A stretch of DNA of 64,000 nt from Butyricimonas paravirosa (GCF_032878955.1 NZ_CP043839.1:3348001-3412000), one strand, 5' to 3'; counted from the first letter of the stretch, positions 54,701-63,965 are shown. The notes: a model not told the origin generated them from the letters alone. A program made the numbers and translations.

Positions 54701-54862
54701 ACGATATTGGGGATGATTCCGTTGCTGGGTGACGATATGTTTGGTTCGATGGCCGTTACGATTATGGGGGGCTTGTTGGTAGGTACGGTGATCACGTTGG
54801 TGTTTATTCCCGTGTTGTACGCGATATTCTTTAAAGAGAAAAAAAGTGATAGCATAAGTTAG
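51731..54862 (+). CDS. RND-family efflux pump, inner-membrane subunit (AcrB-like)
   Basis: A 1043-residue proton-driven exporter with 12 helices in two halves and two large periplasmic loops (about 35-335 and 560-880). The helix 4 motif is GMLVDNAIVIVDGI (Asp403-Asn404), where AcrB has Asp-Asp; the helix 10 lysine is present in LGLVGMMIKNGVVLLDE. The N-terminus (LADYALNNRALVKFF) and EDPEIKVKQAMVVTVYPGAS mark the HAE-1-like/ heavy-metal-free branch common in Bacteroidota. The second TolC gene starts nine bases after its stop. The substrate is unknown. Confidence 0.95.
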   Translation: MMNLADYALNNRALVKFFIAVLVIGGIFAFNSMSKLEDPEIKVKQAMVVTVYPGASAHQVELEVTDVLEKSIRSMGAIGSIESKSMADMSLITVELESTVSPDELEQKWDILRRKVTNAQAQMPDGARPSVVMDDFGDVYGMFYAITTDGVGDEQLLDYAQLVKRELQDIEGVRRVEIYGNRTPCINIEMMQDKMANLGVHPMEVLSTLNSQNKTVYPGYFNSGDQRLRVAINDSYKSIEDIKNLIIQGHEDDQLRLRDIASITEGYEDPARNGMKYDGKQAFGLAISMEKGGNIITLGEKVDQELQQLKESRIPVGVDFQKVFFQPDRVRDAINVFMVNLLESVVIVILVLMLTMGFRSGVIIGTGLVIIVLGSFVVLYLFDGTLQRVSLGSLIVAMGMLVDNAIVIVDGILVDLERGVKRPAALTNIAKKTAMPLLGATLIAILAFFPIFISPDTTGEYVRDLFIVLAVSLLLSWVLALTHIPIHADHSLKVKPKKANENLYDSKIYRLFRQFLSFMLWHKSMAIGVVVVLLAVTAFLYRYIPQGFFPDLSYTQLYIEFKMPEGTRVERVESDLASIEDYLLSRPEVTHVTTSVGGTPARYNLVRSIAEPTMSYGELIVDYTTPEELKASMTEIQDYLTAHYPDAYVRMKRYNLMYKKYPIELMFTGPDPAVLRELTEKAEQIMRDEPAITLVTNDWEPMTPTLMVDYYQPIARSVGLSRSDVGLSMLAATDGMPVGSFYEGVHAKPLYMKSVNSEGEKVEALDNIPVWSVLPSTAALNEESLKGLLMGTMSGEDLLAQSIGSIPLNQATKGISLKWEDPVVRRYNGQRAMRAQCNNALGYTAESARALIVEKVDTITLPEGYAKQWLGEHKASGESMKYLFGNIPLAVILMIAILIMLFKDFRKPIIIFCCLPLAAIGIVLGMLISGKEFGFVAIVGALGLVGMMIKNGVVLLDEIGLQIASGKDQTQALLDSSSSRFRPVMMASLTTILGMIPLLGDDMFGSMAVTIMGGLLVGTVITLVFIPVLYAIFFKEKKSDSIS

Positions 54863-54871
54863 AGGATTATT

Positions 54872-56284
54872 ATGAAAGGTCTGTTGACAATATTATTGGT
54901 TTTAGGTATTTCTCCGGTAAAAGCGCAGGTTTCTTTGAACTTGGAGAAATGTCGGGAAATGGCTTTAGAAAGTAGCAAGAAGATGTCGATTGCCACGAAA
55001 CAAGGGGAGAAGGCTGAATTTGAGCGAAAGGCTTATCGTGCGAATTTTTTGCCCAAGCTTTCGGCTACCGGGTTGTATGCTTATATGCAGAAGAAGAGTT
55101 CGTTCACGATTGATGGGGGGTATTTACCGACGTTCGTACCGGATGCAAACGGGGAGTTGGTTTACAATCTTTATATTGATCCGGCGACGAAACTTCCAGT
55201 AATGGGAAAGGATGGTCGGCCTCTTTCGGCGCAATATGCTTTTATGCCTGATATTGAGCTGGAGTTAGGGTTGCGAGGGGTTTATTCGGCGGGAGCGATG
55301 CTGGAACAACCGATTTATATGGGTGGGAAGATTCGTTCAGCTTATCGTATGGCCACGATTGGGAAGGAAATGTCCGAATTGAATAAGCAGTATACCCGTG
55401 CGGAGGTGATTACCGAGGCGGACGAGGCTTATTGGCAATACTTGCGGGTGGTGGAATTGGTGACTTCTGCCCAGAAGTATAAGGCGGTAGTTAATGAGTT
55501 AGTGCGGAATTTGACGGATGCTTACGAAACAGGGATGGCTTCTCGAAATGATTTGCTGAAGGCGCAGGTAAAGTTGAACGAGGCCGAGTTGATGTTACAA
55601 AAGGCGGAGAACGGGAAGGCTTTGGCAGGGATGAATCTTTGCCGGGTAATCGGGATTGATCTTTATTCGACGATACAGGTGAGTGATTCTTTGTATGATG
55701 AGGTGACTCCAGGCGTGTTGAATGCTGGGGAGGGATTACAACAGCGTCCCGAATATAATTTGTTGGAGAAGGATGTGGAATTGAAGGAGAAACAGGTGGC
55801 GTTGACCCGTTCTGATTTTTTGCCGGAGGTGGGAGTTTCCGCCTCTTATGGATTTTCGGGGGGAATATCTCTGAACGGGCAGACGGAGGACGTGGCATCT
55901 TTTACGGCCATGGCTTCCGTGAAGATTCCTATTTATCACTGGGGTGAGGGCCGGGGAAAGATTAAAGCGATGAAGGCCGAGCAGGAGATGAGTCGATTGA
56001 AAAAAGAGGAGATGTCACAAATGATGCTTTTGGAGATTGCACGGGCTCGCTATAATATCGAGGATTGTCACACACGGGTTATTCTGACCCGTAAATCGTT
56101 GAGCCAGGCAGAAGAAAATCTGGGGGTGAGCAAGAATCAGTACGAGGTGGGTATGGAGACGATTACGAACTACATGGAGGCTCAGGCACAATGGCAAAAG
56201 GCGTGGAGTGATTGGATTGATGCGAAGGCGGAATTACGATTGAGCGAGACGAGATACTTGAAGGCGACTGGACGGCTGAATTGA
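54872..56284 (+). CDS. TolC-family outer-membrane efflux protein (second)
   Basis: A 470-residue outer-membrane duct with a short signal peptide (MKGLLTILLVLGISPVKA|QV). Two OEP repeats (LNLEKCREMALESSKKMSIATKQGEKAEF; MSQMMLLEIARARYNIEDCHTRVILTRKSLSQAEENLGVSKNQYEVGM). It shares QPIYMGGKIR and ADEAYWQ with the first TolC, so the pair are paralogues. It is the last gene of the efflux run; no hairpin terminator is visible before the next sigma gene, 131 bases on. Confidence 0.93.
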   Translation: MKGLLTILLVLGISPVKAQVSLNLEKCREMALESSKKMSIATKQGEKAEFERKAYRANFLPKLSATGLYAYMQKKSSFTIDGGYLPTFVPDANGELVYNLYIDPATKLPVMGKDGRPLSAQYAFMPDIELELGLRGVYSAGAMLEQPIYMGGKIRSAYRMATIGKEMSELNKQYTRAEVITEADEAYWQYLRVVELVTSAQKYKAVVNELVRNLTDAYETGMASRNDLLKAQVKLNEAELMLQKAENGKALAGMNLCRVIGIDLYSTIQVSDSLYDEVTPGVLNAGEGLQQRPEYNLLEKDVELKEKQVALTRSDFLPEVGVSASYGFSGGISLNGQTEDVASFTAMASVKIPIYHWGEGRGKIKAMKAEQEMSRLKKEEMSQMMLLEIARARYNIEDCHTRVILTRKSLSQAEENLGVSKNQYEVGMETITNYMEAQAQWQKAWSDWIDAKAELRLSETRYLKATGRLN

Positions 56285-56367
56285 TTTTTGATTTTGAGCA
56301 TAGAAGGTAAAATTTTATAAATCAAAGGTTAAAGGCAGAAATTAAAAATCGGAAAGAGGGATTTGTT

Positions 56368-56398
56368 TTTGTAAATAACGGGAATAGCTTTAACTTTA
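56368..56398 (+). promoter_or_regulatory. Predicted promoter of the locus 3 sigma gene
   Basis: TTTG at 56368-56371, 19-base spacer, TAACTTTA at 56391-56398, close to TAnnTTTG. The first in-frame ATG is at 56416, so the leader would be very short. Confidence 0.5.
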
Positions 56399-56415
56399 CC
56401 GTGTCATGTAAAGGT

Positions 56416-57009
56416 ATGTTAATGGTGCCCGATGTAAAAGAGTCAACGATAATTCGACTGTTAGAAACAGGTGACGAGAGATGTATGAAGATGATGTTTG
56501 ATACTTATTATCAAGCATTATGTACGTATGTTATGCGTTATTTGATTTCGATGGAAGATGCGGAGGATATTGTTCAGACGGTGTTTATATCCTTGTGGAA
56601 TAATAAGCGGGGACAGGAATTTTCGGGGTCTTTGAGGGCTTATTTGTTTGGGGCGGCGAGTAAAGCATCTTTACAGTTTATGAGGGATCGGGGGAAAGCA
56701 TATTTCGTAGATATAGAGTTACACGTTGATGATTTTCTAGAGGAAATGTCCCGTGATAATGAGGTGGAGTTGGAGAAAATGAAGGAGTATTTATATGCTG
56801 CCATTGAAGATTTACCCGCTAATCCGAAGAAGGTTCTTACCGCAATTGTTTTTAATAATACACCTTATAAGATGGTTGCCGAGGAGATGGGGATTTCGGT
56901 GAATACGGTGAAAACATATTACGCTAGAGCGCTTCAGGCGTTGCGTAAATCTCTTGATGGTAAGACATTTTGTCTTCTTTTCCTTTCTTTCTTTTCTTCT
57001 AAAAAATAA
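56416..57009 (+). CDS. ECF RNA polymerase sigma factor (locus 3)
   Basis: FecI-like sigma factor of about 197 residues. Region 2 is seen in MKMMFDTYYQALCTYVMRYL and MEDAEDIVQTVFISLWNNK, region 4 in YKMVAEEMGISVNTVKTYYARALQALRK. ATG 56416 or 56422 is preferred to the GTG at 56401, which abuts the promoter. The FecR gene follows after 71 bases. Confidence 0.9.
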   Translation: MLMVPDVKESTIIRLLETGDERCMKMMFDTYYQALCTYVMRYLISMEDAEDIVQTVFISLWNNKRGQEFSGSLRAYLFGAASKASLQFMRDRGKAYFVDIELHVDDFLEEMSRDNEVELEKMKEYLYAAIEDLPANPKKVLTAIVFNNTPYKMVAEEMGISVNTVKTYYARALQALRKSLDGKTFCLLFLSFFSSKK

Positions 57010-57080
57010 ATTTTAATTTTTCTTCCTGATTTGTGTCACCCATTTTTAAATTTTGGGAATATGTATGAAATTTATGACAC

Positions 57081-58280
57081 ATGAAAGATAAGTCGATATT
57101 TGAATTAATTGCAGAATATAGTGCCGGGACGATTTCTTCTGCCGATGCCGAATTACTTCGTGAGAGATTGGAGAGCGATGCGGAGGCTATGCGTTTGTTC
57201 CGGGAGATTCGAGAGACCGAGAAGATATTGAAATCCGTGCAGGCGCAAGAAAAAATTGACCTTCAGAAGTCGTGGCAACGTCTTGACAGTTCTTTGGTTG
57301 GACGATCTCGAAAAGGACGGTGGCTGTTCTGGACAGTGGGTTCCGTGATTGCTGCTTCCGTGGCGTTATTGCTGATGTTTGTTTTTCCGTTTACCCGACA
57401 AGTGGAACAGCCGGAGACGTTGGTATCACAGGTGGGTATTACTCCCGGTGGAGTAAAGGCTATTTTACAGAGTGAGGATGGAAAGATGATAGATTTGACT
57501 TCTTCCACTTCCTCTCGTATTGTGACGTCGGATGGTTTGGTGTTAGTGAACGATTCTTTGAAGGGATTAAGGTTTGATCAGAGTAAGTCGGAGAATCAAC
57601 CGATGAAATATCATACGCTTGCGGTGCCTGTTGGCGGAGAGTATCATTTCACGTTAGCGGATGGAACCCGGGTGTGGGTAAATTCTGCCTCTGAGGTGCG
57701 TTTCCCGAATTATTTCTCCGGAGGAAAAAGAGAAATTTATGTCAAAGGAGAGGTCTATTTGGAGGTGGCTCGTGACGAGAAACACCCGTTTATCGTGTAT
57801 ACTGGAGAAAATGAGGTGCGGGTGTTAGGGACGAGATTTAACCTGACCGCTTATCCGGATGAGCAGAAGGTGATCACTACATTGGTGGAGGGAAGTGTCG
57901 AGTTTCGGAATGATCAATCGAGCGTTCGCTTGAAACCCGGGGAACAGTCCGTGTTGAATCGGGCTACTAATAAACTCGAAAAGCAAAAGGTTGATGTATC
58001 TATTTACACGTCTTGGGTTTCCGGTACATACGAATATGAGCGGAGTCCATTGTCGGATATTACCCGGCAATTATCCCGGTGGTATGACGTGCAGTTTATT
58101 TATGAATCTACGGAATTCAGTAATCACCCGTTCACGGGAGTTGTGAAGCGTGACCAGTCGTTGGAAGAAGTGTTGTCGATTATCGAGAAAACGACAAATA
58201 TCAGGTTTAAAATATCAGGGCGAACAATTATTATAAAACGAGCGGTAGATGCAGCGAACATCTCCCGCTCAAGTAATTAA
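57081..58280 (+). CDS. FecR-family anti-sigma factor (locus 3)
   Basis: A 399-residue anti-sigma factor. Cytoplasmic N-terminus with a sigma-binding helix bundle (FELIAEYSAGTISSADAELLRERL), one membrane helix (LFWTVGSVIAASVALLLMFVF, about 82-102), FecR domain (AVPVGGEYHFTLADGTRVWVNSA ... EVYLEVARDEKHPFIVY) and DUF4974-like end (SPLSDITRQLSRWYDVQFIYE). Only a partial ACCC element (57038-57041, no GTCT partner) lies upstream, unlike loci 1 and 2. The coding end contains the hairpin at 58240-58270. Confidence 0.92.
   Translation: MKDKSIFELIAEYSAGTISSADAELLRERLESDAEAMRLFREIRETEKILKSVQAQEKIDLQKSWQRLDSSLVGRSRKGRWLFWTVGSVIAASVALLLMFVFPFTRQVEQPETLVSQVGITPGGVKAILQSEDGKMIDLTSSTSSRIVTSDGLVLVNDSLKGLRFDQSKSENQPMKYHTLAVPVGGEYHFTLADGTRVWVNSASEVRFPNYFSGGKREIYVKGEVYLEVARDEKHPFIVYTGENEVRVLGTRFNLTAYPDEQKVITTLVEGSVEFRNDQSSVRLKPGEQSVLNRATNKLEKQKVDVSIYTSWVSGTYEYERSPLSDITRQLSRWYDVQFIYESTEFSNHPFTGVVKRDQSLEEVLSIIEKTTNIRFKISGRTIIIKRAVDAANISRSSN
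58240..58270 (+). promoter_or_regulatory. Conserved-type hairpin upstream of susC (locus 3)
   Basis: Twelve-position stem (58240-58251 with 58259-58270) with one T-C mismatch and a seven-base loop CAGCGAA. It lies within the last codons of fecR and ends 49 bases before the susC ATG, in the same position class as the hairpins at 11236 and 25145. Confidence 0.6.
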
Positions 58281-58319
58281 TTTCATTGCTTTTTAGCGAA
58301 ACAATTAAAGTACAATTTT

Positions 58320-61300
58320 ATGAAAAAAAATCGATTAAAAAAACTGCATTTCTTGAAAATAGCAGTTTTGCGACATGAAATTAACAAAAACGTGTTGCTA
58401 TTGGGGGTGTTTATGTTGTTTGGTTTGTGGAATTTTGCTTCGGCGCAGACCAAGAGCGTAACGTTGGACGTGAAGGATATGCCTTTACGTGAAATTTTTA
58501 AATTGGTCAAGACACAGACCGGGACAAATTTTATTTACAGTGAGATTGAAATTCAGAAAGGTTCTAACGTGACGCTCAAGTTCGAGAATTTACCGTTAAA
58601 AACGGCTTTGGAGAGAATCTTTAAAGATCAACCTTACACGTTTGAGATTCAGGGTGATATTGTGGTTGTAAAACCTACATCGCTGAAGAATGTGAATCAA
58701 GAAAATCAGAAAACCTGTGTTATAAAGGGAAAGGTTGTTGGTGAAGACGGTTTACCGATACCGGGTGTGAATATCTTGTTTAAAGGAACAATGATCGGTG
58801 TGCTTTCGGATGCAGATGGTGTCTTTAAAATGGAAGTCCCTGCTATGGATGACATTGTGGTAGTTTTCTCTTTTGTGGGTATGAAGACTCAAGAGATTAT
58901 TTACAAAGGAGAGGCCGATTTGCAGGTTGTCATGAAAGATGACGTGACGGAAGTGGACGAAGTGGTGGTAACGGGAATCTTCAAGAAGGCTAAAGAGAGT
59001 TACACGGGTGCCGTGACAACGATTACGGCAAAGGATTTAGCTATGGTAGGGAATCGAAATGTGTTGACTTCTATCCGGAATATTGATCCGAGTTTTAACA
59101 TCGTGGATGATATTAATATGGGATCAGACCCGAATCGGTTGCCTAATATTACAGTGCGTGGTACGGCGAGTATGGATGTGAGTATGCGAGAATTACAATC
59201 AGAAAATCAAGATGATAAAATATCTCCGAATTTGCCGTTGTTTATCATGGATGGCTTTGAGATTTCGTTACAGCAGATGATGGATTTGGACGAGAGCCGG
59301 GTGGAGAGTATCACGTTATTGAAAGATGCGAGTGCAACAGCGATGTATGGAACACGCGGTGCAAATGGCGTGGTTGTGATCACAACAAAGCGGCCGGAAG
59401 CTGGGCGTTTGACTGTATATTATCGTGGAAGTTTGAATATTGAGGCTCCGGATTTGACTTCCTATAATTTGATGAATGCACAGGAAAAGTTGATGTTTGA
59501 AAAAGTTGCCGGATTGTATTCAACGGAAAATGCTAGTAGTGAACAAGATCTTATTGACTTATATAATAAGCGTTTGAAGGAGGTTGAGAGAGGGGTGGAT
59601 ACGTATTGGCTGAAATATCCGGTGCGGACGGGTGTGGGGCATCGGCATAGTTTATCATTGGAGGGTGGCTCCGAGGATTTTCGTTATTCCGTGGGATTAG
59701 GATACAATAATGTTGCTGGAGCGATGAAAGGATCAGAACGTAATACATTGAATGGTAATATGTTTTTTTCATATCAATATAAACAATTCCGATTCCAAAA
59801 TGATTTACAGGTGACGTTTAATACGGCTAAAAATTCACCTTATGGTAACTTTTCGGAGTATGGGCAAGTGAATTCTTATTTTAAGCCTTATGATGATGAG
59901 GGAAATTTGTTGATGGTTTTGGAGGATTACGTGTATAGTTCAATGGGAACGTTGAATTCTGCCAATTTAGTTTATAATCCGCTGTGGAATGCGTACTTGC
60001 CGAGTATTGATGAGGAGAAGTACACGCAGATACGTAATAATTTTGCCATGGAGTGGACAATCATGCCGGGTTTTGTTTTCCGGGGGCGATTCAGTGTGTC
60101 TAAACAACATGACCGATCAGATAAATATATCTCAGCTAAACATACGAAATATTTGGAATATGAGGAAAAGGATGCTTCCCGGAAAGGAGAATATACTTAT
60201 GGTACGGTGGAGTCATTAAATTATGATGCGGAATTAACATTAAATTACACGAAATTATTTCAGGATGTTCATCAGTTGTATGTAGGGTTGTCCTACAATG
60301 TGGCAGAGGATAAGTCAGAAGAGTATCGTTTTAAGGCGGAGGGGATTGCTAACCCGACGATGGATTTTTTAGGGATGGCGAGTGCTTATGAAAAGGATGG
60401 AGCCCCTTATGGAAACGAGAGCTTTGCCCGTCGATTAGGAGGTATTTTGAATGCCAACTATACATATGATCGTCGGTATTTTATAGATTTATCAGGAAAA
60501 ATAGATGGTTCTTCTCGATTTGGTGCGGATAAGCGTTATGCTTTATTTTGGTCGGCCGGTATGGGATGGAATATTCATAACGAGGCATTTATGAGGAATA
60601 ATAATATTCTAAATGTTGCTCGGTTACGTTTGTCATATGGTAGTTCGGGGTCGCAGGCATTCAATCCGTATCAGGCGTTGACGACGTTTAAGGATTATGG
60701 TAATATTTACTATAAAGGATGGAATGGCGTGTATATGATGGCGTTGGGAAATCCGGATTTGGGATGGCAGACAACAAAGCAGTTGAATGTTGGTGTTGAG
60801 ACGGAATTGTTCGGTGGACGAGTGCGCGTGAATGCAGATGTTTATCATAAGCAAACAGATGATTTGTTGTCGGACATTACGTTACCTTCTTCTGCCGGTT
60901 TTGACACGTATAAGGCAAATGTTGGTAAGGTGGTGAATAAGGGGGTGGAGTTGGTGTTAAATGCTTATTTGATTCGGAACACACAACGAGAGATTTTGTG
61001 GTCTGTTGGTGGTACACTGGCGCATAATAAGAATGTGATAAAGAAGATTTCCAATTCATTGGACTTTTTGAATAGCGAATTGATGAAAGAGGAAAAGGCT
61101 AATCCGAGTTTCTTGTACAAGGAGGGACAGTCGATGAATACAATTTTCGCTGTTCGTTCTTTGGGTATCGATCCTAGTAATGGTCAGGAAATTTTTGTGA
61201 AACAGGATGGGCAGTTAACATATGATTGGGATGCAAAGGATAAGGTTGCTTGTGGTGTTGCAGAGCCGAAGATTTGGGGGAATTTGAATACCATGGTACG

Positions 61301-61718
61301 GTATAAAGATTTTACATTGAATGTAATTTTGGGTTATCGTTACGGGGGGCAACAGTATAATAGCACGTTGGTGAGTAAGGTGGAGAATATTTATCCTTAT
61401 TATAACACGGATCGTCGGGCTTTATATGACCGTTGGAAAACTCCGGGAGAATCGGCATTGTTTAAAGGTGTACAGGATTTTTCATCAACGAAGGCCTCTT
61501 CACGTTTTGTGATGGATGAGAATACATTGGAGTGTCGTTCAATTTCTTTGACCTACGATATGGACGAGGCATGGTGTAAGCGTCATTTAGGACTTAAATA
61601 TTTGTCTGTTGCCGGATATATGGAGGATGTCTTCCGCTTGTCTTCGATGAAGCAAGAACGCGGATTGGCTTATCCTTTTGCACGGAAGTTTTCGTTGTCT
61701 TTGACAGCCCGTTTTTAA
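58320..61718 (+). CDS. SusC/RagA-family TonB-dependent receptor with STN domain (locus 3)
   Basis: A 1132-residue outer-membrane importer. Signal segment (LLLGVFMLFGLWNFASA|Q), STN domain (VTLDVKDMPLREIFKLVKTQTGTNF to about 115), regulatory-like domain (IKGKVVGEDGLPIPGVNIL), TonB box-like EVDEVVVTGI, plug (ITLLKDASATAMYGTRGANG) and a barrel ending LSLTARF. The sequence before the ATG (ACAATTTT) followed by an A-run recalls the other two susC starts. It is more distant from the first two SusC proteins than they are from each other, judged by barrel phrases. SusD follows after seven bases. Confidence 0.95.
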   Translation: MKKNRLKKLHFLKIAVLRHEINKNVLLLGVFMLFGLWNFASAQTKSVTLDVKDMPLREIFKLVKTQTGTNFIYSEIEIQKGSNVTLKFENLPLKTALERIFKDQPYTFEIQGDIVVVKPTSLKNVNQENQKTCVIKGKVVGEDGLPIPGVNILFKGTMIGVLSDADGVFKMEVPAMDDIVVVFSFVGMKTQEIIYKGEADLQVVMKDDVTEVDEVVVTGIFKKAKESYTGAVTTITAKDLAMVGNRNVLTSIRNIDPSFNIVDDINMGSDPNRLPNITVRGTASMDVSMRELQSENQDDKISPNLPLFIMDGFEISLQQMMDLDESRVESITLLKDASATAMYGTRGANGVVVITTKRPEAGRLTVYYRGSLNIEAPDLTSYNLMNAQEKLMFEKVAGLYSTENASSEQDLIDLYNKRLKEVERGVDTYWLKYPVRTGVGHRHSLSLEGGSEDFRYSVGLGYNNVAGAMKGSERNTLNGNMFFSYQYKQFRFQNDLQVTFNTAKNSPYGNFSEYGQVNSYFKPYDDEGNLLMVLEDYVYSSMGTLNSANLVYNPLWNAYLPSIDEEKYTQIRNNFAMEWTIMPGFVFRGRFSVSKQHDRSDKYISAKHTKYLEYEEKDASRKGEYTYGTVESLNYDAELTLNYTKLFQDVHQLYVGLSYNVAEDKSEEYRFKAEGIANPTMDFLGMASAYEKDGAPYGNESFARRLGGILNANYTYDRRYFIDLSGKIDGSSRFGADKRYALFWSAGMGWNIHNEAFMRNNNILNVARLRLSYGSSGSQAFNPYQALTTFKDYGNIYYKGWNGVYMMALGNPDLGWQTTKQLNVGVETELFGGRVRVNADVYHKQTDDLLSDITLPSSAGFDTYKANVGKVVNKGVELVLNAYLIRNTQREILWSVGGTLAHNKNVIKKISNSLDFLNSELMKEEKANPSFLYKEGQSMNTIFAVRSLGIDPSNGQEIFVKQDGQLTYDWDAKDKVACGVAEPKIWGNLNTMVRYKDFTLNVILGYRYGGQQYNSTLVSKVENIYPYYNTDRRALYDRWKTPGESALFKGVQDFSSTKASSRFVMDENTLECRSISLTYDMDEAWCKRHLGLKYLSVAGYMEDVFRLSSMKQERGLAYPFARKFSLSLTARF

Positions 61719-61725
61719 TTTATAA

Positions 61726-63144
61726 ATGAGAATAACCATGAGAAATATAATTTTGAGCGTGTTTTTGTTTGCCCTTATGGGATGCAATAACTGGTTGGAT
61801 GTGAATCCTCGCACGGAAATGAAAGAGGATGAGTTGCTGAGTAGTGAGGATGGGTATAAGAGCGCCTTAACCGGTGTTTATATCCAATTGTCTTTAGCTC
61901 CGTTGTATGGATGTAATACAAGTTTTTATTTTCCGGAGATGTTGGCTCGTACGTGGACGATTCCTTCGAGTAGTAGGTCGTTGGTTGACTATTATTTGGG
62001 AAGATGGGATTATAAACAGAAGGATGTGGAGTCTTTAATTGAGAAGATATGGAAAGGTTATTATACTTGTATTGCGCATTTGAATGAAATTTTGAAAACG
62101 GTGGATAAGGATCAGAATCTCTTTCAAAATGGTAATTATGAATTGATCAAAGGGGAAGCTTTGGGATTACGCGGTTTCTTGCATTTGGAATTGTTACGTA
62201 TGTTTGGTCCCATCCCGGGAGAGACGGCAGCTAATCAGTTGGCCATCCCTTACGTGGAAGAGTTGACCAAGGACCCGAATAAATTGCTGACGCTGACATA
62301 TAGCGAGGTGATTACCAAGATTATTAAGGATTTGGATGAGGCAGAACAATATTTGAAGGAAGATCCGATTATGGCAGAAGAAGATCCGACTGACGAATGG
62401 CAGAAAAACAGAGGTTATCGATTTAATTATTATGCGGTGAAAGCAGCGAAAGCTCGTTACTATCGGTGGATTGGAAACGCTCCGAAAGCAGCCCAATATG
62501 CTCAAGAGGTCATTGATAGTAAAAAATTTGCGTTAGCTACCGAGAATGATTATTCTTCTTCAGGAGGGTTGGTGATGTTGAAAGAGCATCTCTTTGGAGT
62601 ACATAGCCAGAATCACCAGAGTATCATAGAACCTTATTTTAGTGGATCAGATCCTTTGTTAACTCAATCAACTAATTATATACAAACGGCTTACGAGAAT
62701 ATTACGGGAGATATTCGTAATGTTACCAATCGTTATTGGCAGAGTAAACAGAGTCCGGATTACTGGTGGATTACGGTTAACTATTTTTTGAAATATATGG
62801 ATGGGAGTGATTTTGAGTCACCTAATACGATACCCGTATTGAGATTAGCCGAGATGTATTTGATCTTGACAGAGAGTGCCAGTCAGGATGTGGCAAAGCC
62901 TTATTTTTATCAGTATTTGATTGCGCGTAACGTGACTCTTTCGTGGGTGGATGATGTGGCAGATTCTGAAAAGTTGAAAGCACGCTTAGAGAAGGAGTAT
63001 AGGAAAGAGTTTTGGGGAGAGGGGCAGATGTGGTTTTGGTACAAACGTTGGAATTATGAGAAATTTACTTGGCCTTCATCGTTTACTGTGCCACAAGACG
63101 GTTATTTGATTCCGATTCCACAGAGTCAAACGATGTTTGATTAA
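61726..63144 (+). CDS. SusD/RagB-family outer-membrane lipoprotein (locus 3)
   Basis: A 472-residue surface lipoprotein, lid of the SusC channel. The lipobox is LMGC, followed by NNWLDVNPRTEMKEDELL. TPR-like helices include KGEALGLRGFLHLELLRMFGPIPG and VKAAKARYYRWIGNAPKAAQY. The C-terminal RagB signature is weaker than in loci 1 and 2 (KARLEKEYRKEFWGEGQMWFWYKRW). ATG 61738 would give a shorter signal (Cys16) and is an equally good start. The DUF4843-type lipoprotein follows after 21 bases. Confidence 0.93.
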   Translation: MRITMRNIILSVFLFALMGCNNWLDVNPRTEMKEDELLSSEDGYKSALTGVYIQLSLAPLYGCNTSFYFPEMLARTWTIPSSSRSLVDYYLGRWDYKQKDVESLIEKIWKGYYTCIAHLNEILKTVDKDQNLFQNGNYELIKGEALGLRGFLHLELLRMFGPIPGETAANQLAIPYVEELTKDPNKLLTLTYSEVITKIIKDLDEAEQYLKEDPIMAEEDPTDEWQKNRGYRFNYYAVKAAKARYYRWIGNAPKAAQYAQEVIDSKKFALATENDYSSSGGLVMLKEHLFGVHSQNHQSIIEPYFSGSDPLLTQSTNYIQTAYENITGDIRNVTNRYWQSKQSPDYWWITVNYFLKYMDGSDFESPNTIPVLRLAEMYLILTESASQDVAKPYFYQYLIARNVTLSWVDDVADSEKLKARLEKEYRKEFWGEGQMWFWYKRWNYEKFTWPSSFTVPQDGYLIPIPQSQTMFD

Positions 63145-63165
63145 ATTATTGGTTGAATTGAAAAA

Positions 63166-63954
63166 ATGAATGTGATGAAAAGATATAGGTTATTTATATT
63201 GTTGGTTGTGGTTTTGAGTTCGTTTTTAGGTAGTTGTGACGAACAGGATGTAATACGTTACGAAAATGATCCGCGAATCTATTTTTACAAGGGGATCGTG
63301 TATGATAACGTGGCCAGAACTTCTTACACGCAGTCGGATAGTGTAAAACGGTCTTTTTTCGTGTTACCGGATACACAAATGTGGGATACCGTTTGGGTTG
63401 ATATCCGAACTATGGGATTCCCAACAGACTACGAGCGTCCGATGAAGATCGTGCAAACGAACGTCGGGGAGCCTTTTGCAGCTGTTGAGGGAAAGCACTA
63501 TATTGGTTTTGATGATGAGCGGGTGAAGGAACAAGTGTCGATAGCTGCCGGGCAAGTGAAGAGAATGTTACCCGTGATTTTCTATCGTGATCCATCGTTA
63601 GAAAAAGATAGTGTGCGCTTGGAAATTGAGATTCAGTCGAACGAGTATTTTAGTGTGGGAATGGATACGTTGTCGCATTTTATGGTGGAAATGACTGCTA
63701 AGCCGTCGAAACCAAGATTATGGAATAGTGTTTTTTCATATATATTTGGTGATTGGGGGGCAAAAAAAATGTGGTTTATTATGCGGTATGTCGGATTCAC
63801 TGATTTCGAGAATCGAATTAGTGATTATGCTTATCAAACCTATTTACGGGGCCGGGCTGCCGAGGCTTTAGCGGAATATAATGCGGACGAGCGGAATGAG
63901 GATCGTCCATTGAGAGAGGCTGATGGTACTTTAGTGAAATTTTTGGATAAATAA
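63166..63954 (+). CDS. DUF4843-type lipoprotein (locus 3)
   Basis: A 262-residue lipoprotein (lipobox LGSC, then DEQDVIRYENDPRIYFYKG). The beta-rich domain with VKRSFFVLPDTQMWDTVWVDIRTMG and GKHYIGFDDERVKEQVSIAAGQVKRMLPVIFYRD is typical of DUF4843 proteins encoded directly after SusD. Function is unknown; a surface accessory role in substrate capture is inferred from position. An in-frame ATG at 63175 is an alternative start. Confidence 0.85.
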   Translation: MNVMKRYRLFILLVVVLSSFLGSCDEQDVIRYENDPRIYFYKGIVYDNVARTSYTQSDSVKRSFFVLPDTQMWDTVWVDIRTMGFPTDYERPMKIVQTNVGEPFAAVEGKHYIGFDDERVKEQVSIAAGQVKRMLPVIFYRDPSLEKDSVRLEIEIQSNEYFSVGMDTLSHFMVEMTAKPSKPRLWNSVFSYIFGDWGAKKMWFIMRYVGFTDFENRISDYAYQTYLRGRAAEALAEYNADERNEDRPLREADGTLVKFLDK

Positions 63955-63965
63955 AGTTTGATGTT

